Below, in pieces: positions 48,632 to 58,132 of a DNA stretch of 64,000 bases (the stretch's first letter is position 1; each line of letters begins with the position of its first letter). A program made the translations under genes and the position numbers. Source of the stretch: Lachnospiraceae bacterium (GTDB lineage Bacteria; Bacillota_A; Clostridia; Lachnospirales; Lachnospiraceae). Under the pieces are notes generated by a model. That model was not told the origin of the DNA, did not search any database, and worked only from the letters and a program-made list of their open reading frames with translations. Where the stretch lies: NCBI GenBank assembly GCA_004556565.1, contig SFGN01000003.1:1-64000 (forward strand), in the 5' to 3' direction.

Positions 48632-48988
48632 ATGGCAAGAATTAAAGGCGGAATGAACGCAAGAAAGAAACATAACAGGGTATTAAAACTTGCAAAAGGA
48701 TACAGAGGAGCCCGTTCAAAACAGTACAGAGTAGCTAAGCAGTCAGTTATGCGTGCTCTTACATCTGCTTATGCAGGAAGAAAGCAGCGCAAACGTCAGA
48801 TGCGCCAGCTCTGGATCGCTCGTATCAATGCAGCGGCAAGAATGAATGGTTTGTCATACAGCAAATTTATGCATGGCCTGAAACTGGCTAACATAGACAT
48901 GAACAGAAAGATGCTTGCAGAAATGGCAGTAAGTGATAAAGAAGGATTTGCTTCACTGGCAGAAATTGCAAAATCAAAACTGGCTTAA
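48632..48988 (+). CDS. rplT: 50S ribosomal protein L20
   Basis: A 118-residue protein: ARIKGGMNARKKHNRVLKLAKGYRGARSK, then RKRQMRQLWIARINAAARMNGLSYS. Essential for 50S assembly; in Firmicutes it often represses its own operon by binding the leader. AAAGGAGG upstream. Last gene before the terminator at 49017. Confidence 0.97.
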   Translation: MARIKGGMNARKKHNRVLKLAKGYRGARSKQYRVAKQSVMRALTSAYAGRKQRKRQMRQLWIARINAAARMNGLSYSKFMHGLKLANIDMNRKMLAEMAVSDKEGFASLAEIAKSKLA

Positions 48989-49016
48989 TTATATCTGTTT
49001 TATTATAATATAAAGA

Positions 49017-49073
49017 AACCACCGGGAGAATGAGAGAGATAAGATTATCCAACTGATCTACCGGTGGTTTTTG
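49017..49073 (+). terminator. Terminator of the infC operon
   Basis: AACCACCGG (49017-49025) pairs with CCGGTGGTT (49061-49069), then TTTT. Loop of 35 bases. Confidence 0.75.
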
Positions 49074-49167
49074 TTCCCTGGAATTGTTCATCGTGGATAT
49101 GGCAGGAAGATCTTTCTGCCATTTGTCATGAACTGAAATTTGATCTTTGGGGTGAAATAACTCAAAA

Positions 49168-49190
49168 ATGGTCCACCGGACCATTTTTTA
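49168..49190 (+). terminator. Second terminator
   Basis: ATGGTCC, loop ACC, GGACCAT, followed by TTTTTT. The A run on its left makes it usable in both directions. Confidence 0.75.
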
Positions 49191-49204
49191 TATGCTTGGC
49201 AACA

Positions 49205-49240
49205 AAAATACCGGAAACCTTATTCTTCAGGTCTCCGGTA
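49205..49240 (-). terminator. Terminator of the tRNA-Leu gene
   Basis: On the minus strand ACCGGAGACC pairs with GGTTTCCGGT, followed by ATTTTTG. It lies 11 bases after the tRNA. Confidence 0.7.
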
Positions 49241-49250
49241 CTATTGTTTA

Positions 49251-49334
49251 TGCGGAAGATGGGACTTGAACCCACACAGCTCGAAAGCTACAAGATCCTT
49301 AGTCTTGCTCGTCTGCCAGTTCCGACACTTCCGC
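49251..49334 (-). tRNA. tRNA-Leu (anticodon AAG)
   Basis: The minus strand reads GCGGAAG for the 5' acceptor arm and CTTCCGC plus A at the 3' end. An anticodon stem CAAGA/TCTTG encloses CTAAGGA, giving anticodon AAG. A long variable arm (TAGCTTTCGAGCTG) marks a class II tRNA, and the T arm contains GGTTCAAGTCC. CCA is not encoded. The promoter on the minus strand is TTGACT (49399-49394), 17 bp, TATTAT (49376-49371). Confidence 0.9.
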
Positions 49335-49370
49335 GTCTTTATTTTGTGGCCTGTCCTTGCCACAAGTGGT

Positions 49371-49413
49371 ATAATACTATGTCGCTTGAAAAAAGTCAAC
49401 ACTTTTTTGCAAA
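49371..49413 (-). promoter_or_regulatory. tRNA-Leu promoter
   Basis: Minus strand: TTGACT-17-TATTAT with the 19-bp upstream block TTTGCAAAAAAGTGTTGAC (49413-49395) shared exactly with the infC promoter. Confidence 0.7.
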
Positions 49414-49435
49414 AAAATAAAAAAAGTGTCACAGT

Positions 49436-49760
49436 AGTTACAGGTCACACTCATATCGGGAAATTTCCTCCCTTATCTTCATACCTGCATGTAACTGACA
49501 GTAACCTGAACCATTACTGCCATTATGGATTTTTGTTTAAGATGCACAAATATTATTGACGCTGTAAGTAAAACATGGTAATATTGTTATACATTATTGA
49601 GTTGTTACTGTTAAATCAGGCAAGATCAGAATCTACGGGTTTTGGTCTTTTTTTGCGTGTATGAGGAAAGCTGGTGATGTATAGTAAGATTATCATTGGG
49701 ATTATACCTGAAAATTAGAGTTAAGTGCGAAAATGTGAGCGGAAAAGAAAGGAAATTGTT
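49436..49760 (+). promoter_or_regulatory. Promoter region of the fucosidase gene
   Basis: Intergenic. TTGACG (49556-49561), 17 bp, TAATAT (49579-49584) is a good plus-strand promoter, with a leader of about 170 bases before the ATG at 49761. Nothing else was recognised. Confidence 0.55.
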
Positions 49761-52700
49761 ATGAAAAGAAGAGGTAAGAAATTACTGGCATTATTATGTG
49801 CGGTAAGCATGAGTGTACCCTTGATTAATGTGGCAGAACCGCTGCCTGTCCATGCAGAGGAAACAGCTGTGACAGGCAGCATGAATGAAAACATGAAGCT
49901 CTGGTACACAACACCTGCTAATATCAATACGGCAGAAACTGCAAGCGGGGAGTGGATGAGAGAGTCGCTTCCGCTTGGAAACGGAACATTAGGCAATTTG
50001 ATTTTCGGAGGCATTTCAAAGGAGAGAATCCATTTTAATGAAAAGACGCTCTGGACAGGGGGACCTACTGCAGATAATCCGAATTTTGAATTTGGAAATG
50101 TTACTTATACACAAGAGGAAATAGACGAATACCGACGGGTATTAGATGATAAGTCCACGAACGTTTTTAATGATACGAACGGACTTGGCTATTCGGAATT
50201 CCGCTTTGTCGGCAGAGACTGGAATATGGGCTCTTATCAGGATTTCGGTGATATCTGGGTCGATTATTCTCCTATGGGAATTACGGATAAGAATGTCCAG
50301 GATTACAGAAGAGAGCTTGACCTGCAGACAGGGATTGCCTCAACGGAGTTCTCATATAGTAACGTACAGTATACAAGGGAACACTTTGTCAGCTATCCCG
50401 ATAATGTGATGGTAACAAGGCTGGATGCATCTAAACCGGGCAAACTGAGCGTTGACGTCACAATGGAGTTGAATAATGGTGAGCTGGCAGGAACTGATAT
50501 TTTGGATCCGGAAAATAATACATATACAATTGACGGGTATGTGAAAAATAATGGCCTGAAGTTCCGTACAACGATGAAACTGGTCGTTGAGGGCGGAAGT
50601 ATTGAAGCAGATACGGAGAAAAAGGTTTACCATATTAAAAATGCCGATAATGTGATGATCGTGATGGCTGCAGAAACAGACTATAAAGATGAATTCCCGG
50701 TTTATCGTGATACGGAAAAGGTATTAAGTGAAGTGGTAGACGGTCGTGTGGATACATGTTCGGAAATGAGCTATGAGCAGCTGAAAGAGAACCATTTGTC
50801 GGATCATCAGACATTATTTGACCGTGTGGAGCTGGATCTTGGAGAATGTCTGCCGAATATACCGACTAATCAGCTGATCGATGAGTACCGCAGCGGTAAT
50901 TATTCAACTTATACGGAGGTACTGAGCTTCCAGTATGGTCGCTATTTATCGATCGCCGGATCCCGCGGCGTGCTTCCGAGTAACCTGGTAGGTTTATGGA
51001 CAGTCGGACCTTCCGCATGGAATGGCGACTATCATTTCAATATTAATCTGGAAATGAACTATTGGCCTGTATATGTGACGAATCTTGCGGAATGTGGTGA
51101 AACCTTCATTGAATATATGGATGCCTTAAGAGAACCCGGAGAAATGACGGCTGAAATGGTTCACGGAATTGACGGGGCAATGGAAAATCATAATGCATTT
51201 ACATTCCATACACAAAGCAATATTTTCGGTATGACCTCACCGTCAGGGGCACAGGAATACGGCTGGAATCCAAGCGGCGCTGCCTGGTGCATGCAGAATG
51301 TATGGCAATATTATGAATTTACTCAGGATAAGGAATATCTGGAGGATGTCATTTATCCGATTATCAAGGAGGCTGCCCAGTTCTGGGATGCCTATCTGTG
51401 GACATCAGATTACCAGGTGATCGATGATGAAAGTTCACCTTATAATGGACAGAACAGGGTTGTTGTGGCGCCGAGTGTTTCTGCCGAACAGGGGCCTACG
51501 GTAAATGGCTCCACATATGATCAGTCTCTTGTATGGGAATTATACAAGGAGGTCATTGAGGCAGGAAAGATCGTCGGTGAGGATGAAGAACTTCTGGAAC
51601 AGTGGCAAGCAACGATGCAGAAGCTGGATCCTATTAATATTAATGCGACCGGCGGAATCAAGGAGTGGTACGAGGAAACCAGAGTCGGAACAGAAAGCGG
51701 CCATAATAAATCTTATGCACAGGCAGGAGATCTTGCCGAAGTAGAAGTGCCAAACAGTGGATGGTATGTCGGACATCCGGGTGAGCAAAGACATGCTTCC
51801 CATCTGGTAGGTCTTTACCCGGGAACGTTGATCAGCAAAGAAAATGAAGAGTATTTAAATGCAGCTGTCGTTTCGTTGGAAGAGAGAGGATATTATTCAA
51901 CCGGATGGTCAAAGGCAAATAAGGTGAACCTTTGGGCAAGGACAGGAAACGGTGACAATGCCTATAAAGTGCTGAATAACCTGATCGGCGGAAATTCTTC
52001 CGGATTACAGTACAATTTATTTGATTCCCACGGTTCCGGCGGCGGTGATACTATGATGTACGGTTCACCGATCTGGCAGATCGACGGAAACTATGGGCTG
52101 ACAGCCGGCGTGGCAGAAATGCTGATCCAGTCACAGCTGGGATATACACAATTTTTGCCGGCAATCCCGCAGGCGTGGGACAATGGCAGTGTGACCGGAT
52201 TAAAAGCCAGAGGGAATTTTACGATTGGCGAAACATGGAAAAATGGCTTGGCTGCTGCCTTTACGGTTGCATATGAAGGTCCTGAAGAAAGCAGTACTTT
52301 TATCGGGGAGTATAAGGAGATTCAAAAAGCATCGGTTCGTGATGAAAAGGGGAATGTGGTCGAAACAACTATTGATGAAAACGGTCATCTTACATTCAAT
52401 GCGGTAAAAGGAGTGACCTACACAATTGATATGCCAGAGACAGACCGAACAACGTTGATCGAGAAAGCTGACGAATGTTTCAATGAGCTCCATAAGGATT
52501 TAAATAAAGTCAGGGAAGAATTACAGGCTGCAGTTACGGAGGATTCATCAAATCTGGCAGATGTATTACAGAAAGCAAGAAAGATGAATGAGATGTATGA
52601 AGAATTGCTGGAAAACCAGGAAACGATTTACTACCTGACAACAAAAGAAGGCCTGACCTATGATAAGATTGATTCCATGTATCATACGTTGAATCAGTTA

Positions 52701-53780
52701 AGAAGTCATTTGCTGGATAATACAGGTGACATCAACTATTATCAGAATATCAGTCCGGAGGTGAAAGAAATTTATCATACGATGAAAGAACAGATGGAAA
52801 ATCGTGTGATTTCATTCAGCAAAGAATCGGGTCTGATAAACAGTGATGATACAACATTAAGTTTAGGGAAGAGTGAATCAGCGGCAGATTATGTGATACG
52901 CTACACGACAGACGGAAATGAGCCGGGAGCAGCATCGGCTGTATACGAGGGAACAATTTCATTAAGCTCCACGGAGGATACGACGGTAAGCGCTGCGCTG
53001 TTCCTGAATGATCAGAGAGTGAGTCCGGTTTACAGCCGTCAGTATGTGGTAAAGGGTGCACAGATGGGCTCGGTTGATGTATCGTGGCAGCAGGATTGGG
53101 GATCAACTTATAATAAGGACAAGATGATCGATGGAGACGCCGGATCACGCTGGGCATCCCAGAATGCCGCCGGTGATATCGAAATCACATTAAATTTTGC
53201 TGAACAGGAAAAGATCAATACCCTGTATTTTGATGTATTTGTTTCTTACCATAACTGTATTAACGGGTTTGAAATTCAGGTGTTGAAGGATGAAAATTAT
53301 GAGAAAGTGTATGAAGGGGATTCCCTCGCACCTTTTAATTATTCAACAGATCATAGTTACAAATTGATTGAGATCCCTGAGGTTACAACTACATCTGTTA
53401 AGATCATACTGCGGGACGGTTATCAGGAACCTTCTATTTGGGAAATAAAGGCATTTGATCTGAATTCTGCAGTGGCGGCAGAAGGAGAGGATACGAATTT
53501 AAATGCAATGATCAAACTGGCAGAGGATGCTGACAGAAACAGTGCCGGATATGAGGAAGCACCTGAAAATCTGATAGCTGCGTTTGAAGATGCCATTTCA
53601 GATGCGAAAGCACATAGCGGTATGACTCAGTCAATGATGGACAGCCGTGAAGAATTTTTGAGAAACCGTTATAATCGTCTGGGATATGGTGCGATTGATA
53701 AGAGTGTGCTGAAGAACCTGATCGATCAGGCGGAAGCCCTGGATGTGAATGAGTACACAAGAGACAGTATGTATAGCTGA
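49761..53780 (+). CDS. Secreted GH95-type alpha-L-fucosidase, 5' part of a frameshifted gene
   Basis: 1339 residues with a signal peptide (KKLLALLCAVSMSVPLINVAEPLPVHAEE, cleavage after about 35). The GH95 catalytic region follows (WYTTPANIN...ESLPLGNGTLGNLIFGG, HFNEKTLWTGG, NINLEMNYWPVYVTNL, HRHASHLVGLYPG-like segment). Then come an alpha-helical stretch, a chitobiase-like beta region (YTTDGNEPG), an F5/8C sugar-binding domain (DGDAGSRWASQNAAGDIEI) and a FIVAR-like helical unit. GH95 enzymes release alpha-1,2-fucose from mucin or milk glycans. The frame ends early at TGA 53778; one missing base separates it from the 3' part. Confidence 0.85.
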   Translation: MKRRGKKLLALLCAVSMSVPLINVAEPLPVHAEETAVTGSMNENMKLWYTTPANINTAETASGEWMRESLPLGNGTLGNLIFGGISKERIHFNEKTLWTGGPTADNPNFEFGNVTYTQEEIDEYRRVLDDKSTNVFNDTNGLGYSEFRFVGRDWNMGSYQDFGDIWVDYSPMGITDKNVQDYRRELDLQTGIASTEFSYSNVQYTREHFVSYPDNVMVTRLDASKPGKLSVDVTMELNNGELAGTDILDPENNTYTIDGYVKNNGLKFRTTMKLVVEGGSIEADTEKKVYHIKNADNVMIVMAAETDYKDEFPVYRDTEKVLSEVVDGRVDTCSEMSYEQLKENHLSDHQTLFDRVELDLGECLPNIPTNQLIDEYRSGNYSTYTEVLSFQYGRYLSIAGSRGVLPSNLVGLWTVGPSAWNGDYHFNINLEMNYWPVYVTNLAECGETFIEYMDALREPGEMTAEMVHGIDGAMENHNAFTFHTQSNIFGMTSPSGAQEYGWNPSGAAWCMQNVWQYYEFTQDKEYLEDVIYPIIKEAAQFWDAYLWTSDYQVIDDESSPYNGQNRVVVAPSVSAEQGPTVNGSTYDQSLVWELYKEVIEAGKIVGEDEELLEQWQATMQKLDPININATGGIKEWYEETRVGTESGHNKSYAQAGDLAEVEVPNSGWYVGHPGEQRHASHLVGLYPGTLISKENEEYLNAAVVSLEERGYYSTGWSKANKVNLWARTGNGDNAYKVLNNLIGGNSSGLQYNLFDSHGSGGGDTMMYGSPIWQIDGNYGLTAGVAEMLIQSQLGYTQFLPAIPQAWDNGSVTGLKARGNFTIGETWKNGLAAAFTVAYEGPEESSTFIGEYKEIQKASVRDEKGNVVETTIDENGHLTFNAVKGVTYTIDMPETDRTTLIEKADECFNELHKDLNKVREELQAAVTEDSSNLADVLQKARKMNEMYEELLENQETIYYLTTKEGLTYDKIDSMYHTLNQLRSHLLDNTGDINYYQNISPEVKEIYHTMKEQMENRVISFSKESGLINSDDTTLSLGKSESAADYVIRYTTDGNEPGAASAVYEGTISLSSTEDTTVSAALFLNDQRVSPVYSRQYVVKGAQMGSVDVSWQQDWGSTYNKDKMIDGDAGSRWASQNAAGDIEITLNFAEQEKINTLYFDVFVSYHNCINGFEIQVLKDENYEKVYEGDSLAPFNYSTDHSYKLIEIPEVTTTSVKIILRDGYQEPSIWEIKAFDLNSAVAAEGEDTNLNAMIKLAEDADRNSAGYEEAPENLIAAFEDAISDAKAHSGMTQSMMDSREEFLRNRYNRLGYGAIDKSVLKNLIDQAEALDVNEYTRDSMYS

Positions 53781-55462
53781 AGAAAGAACTGGTTAAAGCA
53801 AAAGCGGTTTATGATAACGATGATGCTACCCAGCCGGCTATTGACAGAGAAGTGGAAAATCTGCAAAAAGCATTGGGGCAGCTCGAATCAGGAAAATATA
53901 TTACTGTTTCTGTTCCTTCCGACGATCTGACGAATACGGGGACATGGTTTCTGGCAGGAAGCTTTATGGCTACCGCAGACGATAATGCAGGAAAGCTGAC
54001 TTATACATTTGATGGTATGGGAATTCTTGTTCCCACTGTTAAGGCCAGCGATCATGGGGTGATCCGTGTAACGATTGTAAATGAATCCGGTGAGGAAATT
54101 TACATGGAAGAAATCGATACATATGCATCGAGCCGCAGTGAAGGTGTTGAACTGATGCATATGGAATTTGAAGATGGCGGATATACGATTAGCTTTGAAA
54201 GAGTAGGAAGTAGTCCTCAGAATCCGGGCAATAAAGGCTGGACAGAGGTTGGAACGCTTTCCATTTCCCAGAAATTTATAGAAACGGTAGACCGCTCTGC
54301 ATTGGAAGCTTCTTTGCGTAATTGCGACGGCTTGGTGGAAAATGAATATCAGGCAGACAGCTGGGCTGAGTTCGAAGCAGTTTTAGAGGAAGCAAATACT
54401 GTCCACAATAAGGCGGATGAAGAAACCTGTACAGCCGAAATGGAGGATATCAGTGAACAACTGGATCAGGCAAGGCTGAACTTAAGGATCAAAGCAGACC
54501 TGACGGAATTGAAAAAAGCCCTGGAACAGGCGAAAGCAATCAAAGAAGGGGATTATTCAAAAGAAAGTTATGAAAGTCTGCATCAGACAGTTCTTGAGGT
54601 GGAGAGCTTCTTAAACAGTAATTATAATCAGGATGAGGTTGATGCAAAGACAACGCTGCTTCTTCAGAAGATCGGTGAACTGACTGTTGACAAGAGCGGA
54701 CTGGAAGAAAATATAAGGGAGGCAGAGAGCCTGAAAGAAGAGAATTATACAGAAGCAACATGGGAGGAATTAAAGACTGCACTGACAAAGGCGCAGGGTG
54801 TAAATGATGATGAAGAGGCCGTGCAGTCTGAAGTCGATGAGGCAGCAGAAGCCCTGAGTGATGCCATAGATGCATTGGAAGAAGTAGAAGTTCTTCCGGC
54901 AGAACTCCCATTTAAGGATGTAAAAGATGGCGATTGGTTCTACAATTATGTATATGATGTGTATGTAAAAGGACTTATGACCGGTTTGGAGAAAACCATT
55001 TTCGGACCGGGCAATGATCTTGTAAGGGCACAGTTTGCAGTGATTATTTATCGCATGGAAGATGAGCCGAAAGTAACTTTCAAGGATACATTTGCAGATG
55101 TCAAAAGCGGACAGTTTTACGGTAACGCTGTAATCTGGGCAGCAGAAAATGGAATCGTAACAGGGTATACATCTACAGGTCTGTTCGGACCAAACGACAA
55201 GATAACCCGTGAACAGATGGCTGCGATTATGTTCCGTTATGCAAAGTACAAACAGCTCGATACAACCGAAAGAGAAAAACTGGATGATTTCACAGATGGA
55301 GATAAAGTTCAGCCATTCGCAGTAGATGCTATGGAATGGTGTGTGGCAAACAAAATTATCAGCGGCAAGGGTGAAGATAACGCGAAATATCTTGATCCTC
55401 AGACTGGTGCAAGCCGGGCGGAATGTGCAACGATCATCAGCCGGTATACAGAGATGGAATAA
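53777..55462 (+). pseudogene. 3' part of the fucosidase gene: FIVAR repeats and SLH domains
   Basis: Reading from 53777 gives LKKELVKAKAVYDNDDATQPAIDREVENLQKALGQL, which completes the FIVAR-like unit cut at 53780. Further FIVAR-like repeats follow (for example DLTELKKALEQAKAIKEGDYSKESYESL). Three SLH units end the protein (PFKDVKDGDWFYNYVYDVYVKGL, FADVKSGQFYGNAVIWAAENGI, FTDGDKVQPFAVDAMEWCVANKI). SLH domains attach proteins to the cell wall. Without its signal peptide this part would not be exported; a GTG at 53852 is the only nearby start. A frameshift mutation or a sequencing error is likely. Confidence 0.8.
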
Positions 55463-55521
55463 ACAGTTTCTGTGAAACAAAACCAGGCTGCTTGCAAACG
55501 TTATATCTACTATGTAAGACT

Positions 55522-55566
55522 AACTTCCACCTTGTAGGATTTGATTCTTCAGGGTGGAAGTTTTTT
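55522..55566 (+). terminator. Terminator after the fucosidase gene
   Basis: AACTTCCACC (55522-55531) pairs with GGTGGAAGTT (55553-55562), then TTTT. Confidence 0.85.
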
Positions 55567-55639
55567 GCTCTGAAAAGTAGTGCGGGTGTGAGCAATAATG
55601 AAAAGTATGGATTTCCATGTAATGGCGGCAAAATAACAC

Positions 55640-55668
55640 TTGCATAATACTGCTTTTAAAAGTATACT
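55640..55668 (+). promoter_or_regulatory. Promoter of the GNB/LNB phosphorylase gene
   Basis: TTGCAT (55640-55645), 17 bp, TATACT (55663-55668). The leader to the ATG at 55811 is about 135 bases. No CRE-like operator was recognised with confidence. Confidence 0.5.
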
Positions 55669-55810
55669 TAATATTGAGGATTGTGCAAAAAATCTAAAAT
55701 CAGTGCTTAAAGACAATATCTTTAGGCAATATGTCAAAGAAGCTGTTTTCGTAAACAGGTTTACTGATTTGGATTTGCACAAGACAATATTAACTTTGAG
55801 GAGGCAGTGT

Positions 55811-57976
55811 ATGAGTGCAGAGACAAAAAAAGGAAGGGTTACAATTCCTACAGACGTTGATGTGGTAAAAGAGACGAAGGAATTGATCAAGCGTTGGGGA
55901 GCCGATGCAATTCGTGACTGTGATGGTACAGACTATCCGGATGAACTGAAAGCGGAAGATGCAAAAGTGTATGCTACATATTATACAACGAGGAAAGATA
56001 ATGAGTGGGCAAAGGCTAATCTGGATGAGGTTCAGCAGATGTATATCATGACAGATTTTCATACGTCAGATTCTGATAGCCTGTCCATTCATCTGATGGA
56101 TCATCTTTATCCTGACATGCTTCAGGTTAATACCAGAGATGATATTGAGCGTTGGTGGGAAGTAATAGATCGTACTACCGGAGAAGTTGTTCCTTACGGT
56201 GTATGGACATATGATAGAGAGGCAGGAGATGTGGTGATCAGTCCGGCTAAGCCGTTCCACGATTATACAGTAAGCTTCCTTGCATATATTATGTGGGATC
56301 CGGTACATATGTTTAATGCGGTTACAAACGGATGGACAAACTTTGAAAAGCAGATTACATTTGATGTCCGTCAGCCGAAGACACACGAGTATTCCATGAA
56401 GAGACTGAGAAATTTCCTGGAGACACATGAGTATGTTGATGTTGTCAGATATACTACTTTCTTCCATCAGTTCACTTTGATTTTTGATGAGCTGGCAAGA
56501 GAAAAATATGTAGACTGGTATGGATATTCCGCTTCTGTAAGTCCGTATATCCTGGATCAGTTTGAAAAGGAAGTAGGGTACAAATTCCGTCCGGAATATA
56601 TCATTGACCAGGGGTATATGAATAATCCATACCGGATTCCGAGCAAAGAGTTTATGGATTTCGTGAAATTCCAGATGCGGGAAGTTGCGAAGCTTGCTAA
56701 GGAAATGGTTGACATTACACATGAATACGGCAAAGAGGCAATGATGTTCCTCGGAGATCACTGGATCGGTACAGAACCGTTCCTGGATGAATTTAAGAAA
56801 ATCGGTCTTGACGCCGTAGTAGGAAGTGTCGGTAATGGTGCTACTCTTCGTCTCATCAGCGACATTAAAGGAGTAAAATATACTGAAGGCCGCCTTCTTC
56901 CGTATTTCTTCCCGGATGTGTTTAATGAGAACGGTGACCCGGTAAAAGAAGCAAAATATAACTGGGTAACTGCAAGACGTGCGATTTTGAGAAGTCCGAT
57001 AGACCGTATCGGCTACGGCGGATATCTGAAGCTGGCCCTGCAGTTCCCTGAATTCATTGATTATGTAGAAAGTGTAACGAACGAGTTCCGTGAGCTGTAT
57101 GATAATATCAAGGGAACAACTCCATACTGTGTGAAGAAAGTCGCAGTGCTCAACTGCTGGGGACGTATGCGTGCGTGGGGCAACCATATGGTTCATCATG
57201 CAATTTATCATAAGGCAACATATTCTTATGCCGGAATCATTGAGACGCTGTCAGGAGCACCGTTTGATGTGAAATTTATCAACTTTGAAGATGTTCGTGA
57301 GAATCCGGATATGCTGAGCGAGTTTGATGTGATCCTCAATGTCGGTGATGCAGATACGGCATATACCGGCGGTGAAAACTGGGTCGATGAGACGATCGTG
57401 ACAGCCGTTAAGAAATTTGTGTATAACGGCGGCGGATTTATCGGTGTCGGCGAACCGACTGCACATCAGTGGGAAGGAAGATTCTTCCAGCTTGCCGGTG
57501 TTCTCGGAGTTGAACGTGAGAATGGATTTACTCTGAATAAAGATAAATATAACTGGGAAGAGCATGACCACTTTATTATCGAAGACTGCAAGGGTGATAT
57601 TGATTTCGGTGAAGGAAAAGAGAACATTTACGCTCTGGAAGGTGCTACGATTATTAAACATATTGACAAAGAAGTTCAGCTTGCTGTTAATGAGTTTGGA
57701 AAAGGACGAAGCGTATATATCAGCGGTCTTCCGTACAGTTTTGAGAACAGCCGTCTGTTCTACCGCTCCGTAATCTGGGCATCACACGATGAAGAAAATC
57801 TGCATAAGTGGTTCAGCACAAACTATAATGTTGAAGTACATGCTTATGTAAAGAATGGAAAATACTGTGTGGTCAACAATACTTATGAGCCGCAGGATAC
57901 AACCGTTTACAGAGGAGACGGAAGCAGCTTTGACCTCCATATGGATGCAAATGAGATAAAATGGTACGAGATTTAA
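55811..57976 (+). CDS. lnpA: 1,3-beta-galactosyl-N-acetylhexosamine phosphorylase (GH112)
   Basis: A 721-residue protein starting at ATG 55811 after GAGGAGG; a longer frame from 55640 has no ribosome site. GH112 features: GRVTIPTDVDVVKETKELIKRWGADAIRDCDGTDYP, YIMTDFHTSDSDSLSIHLMDH and the late GGGFIGVGEPTAHQWEG. It splits galacto-N-biose or lacto-N-biose with phosphate into galactose-1-phosphate and N-acetylhexosamine in the cytoplasm. It is followed by a matching transporter and NahK-type kinase, the core of the GNB/LNB pathway. Confidence 0.93.
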   Translation: MSAETKKGRVTIPTDVDVVKETKELIKRWGADAIRDCDGTDYPDELKAEDAKVYATYYTTRKDNEWAKANLDEVQQMYIMTDFHTSDSDSLSIHLMDHLYPDMLQVNTRDDIERWWEVIDRTTGEVVPYGVWTYDREAGDVVISPAKPFHDYTVSFLAYIMWDPVHMFNAVTNGWTNFEKQITFDVRQPKTHEYSMKRLRNFLETHEYVDVVRYTTFFHQFTLIFDELAREKYVDWYGYSASVSPYILDQFEKEVGYKFRPEYIIDQGYMNNPYRIPSKEFMDFVKFQMREVAKLAKEMVDITHEYGKEAMMFLGDHWIGTEPFLDEFKKIGLDAVVGSVGNGATLRLISDIKGVKYTEGRLLPYFFPDVFNENGDPVKEAKYNWVTARRAILRSPIDRIGYGGYLKLALQFPEFIDYVESVTNEFRELYDNIKGTTPYCVKKVAVLNCWGRMRAWGNHMVHHAIYHKATYSYAGIIETLSGAPFDVKFINFEDVRENPDMLSEFDVILNVGDADTAYTGGENWVDETIVTAVKKFVYNGGGFIGVGEPTAHQWEGRFFQLAGVLGVERENGFTLNKDKYNWEEHDHFIIEDCKGDIDFGEGKENIYALEGATIIKHIDKEVQLAVNEFGKGRSVYISGLPYSFENSRLFYRSVIWASHDEENLHKWFSTNYNVEVHAYVKNGKYCVVNNTYEPQDTTVYRGDGSSFDLHMDANEIKWYEI

Positions 57977-58014
57977 AAAAAATGATATTTTTTTACAAAT
58001 CGTTCACATAATGT

Positions 58015-58043
58015 TTGCAATTATTAGTGAAATGAGTTAAAAT
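58015..58043 (+). promoter_or_regulatory. Promoter of the transporter operon
   Basis: TTGCAA (58015-58020), 17 bp, TAAAAT (58038-58043). An inverted repeat TTTAAGGAC/GTCCTTAAA (58054-58062 with 58071-58079) lies just downstream, a possible operator. Confidence 0.5.
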
Positions 58044-58132
58044 TTAAGGTGTATTTAAGGACAATCATCAGTCCTTAAAATAAACTGCCGTTTCTTCAGG
58101 CAGAAATTAAAATTATAAGGGAGGAAATTTAA

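Noticed and set aside
49251..49334. tRNA-Leu as a prophage attachment site
   Set aside because: The direct repeats lie upstream of infC, 1.6 kb away, and do not match the tRNA.
55640..55810. Longer start for the GNB/LNB phosphorylase
   Set aside because: The upstream frame lacks a ribosome site and overlaps the likely promoter; GAGGAGG before ATG 55811 and the GH112 N terminus fit better.
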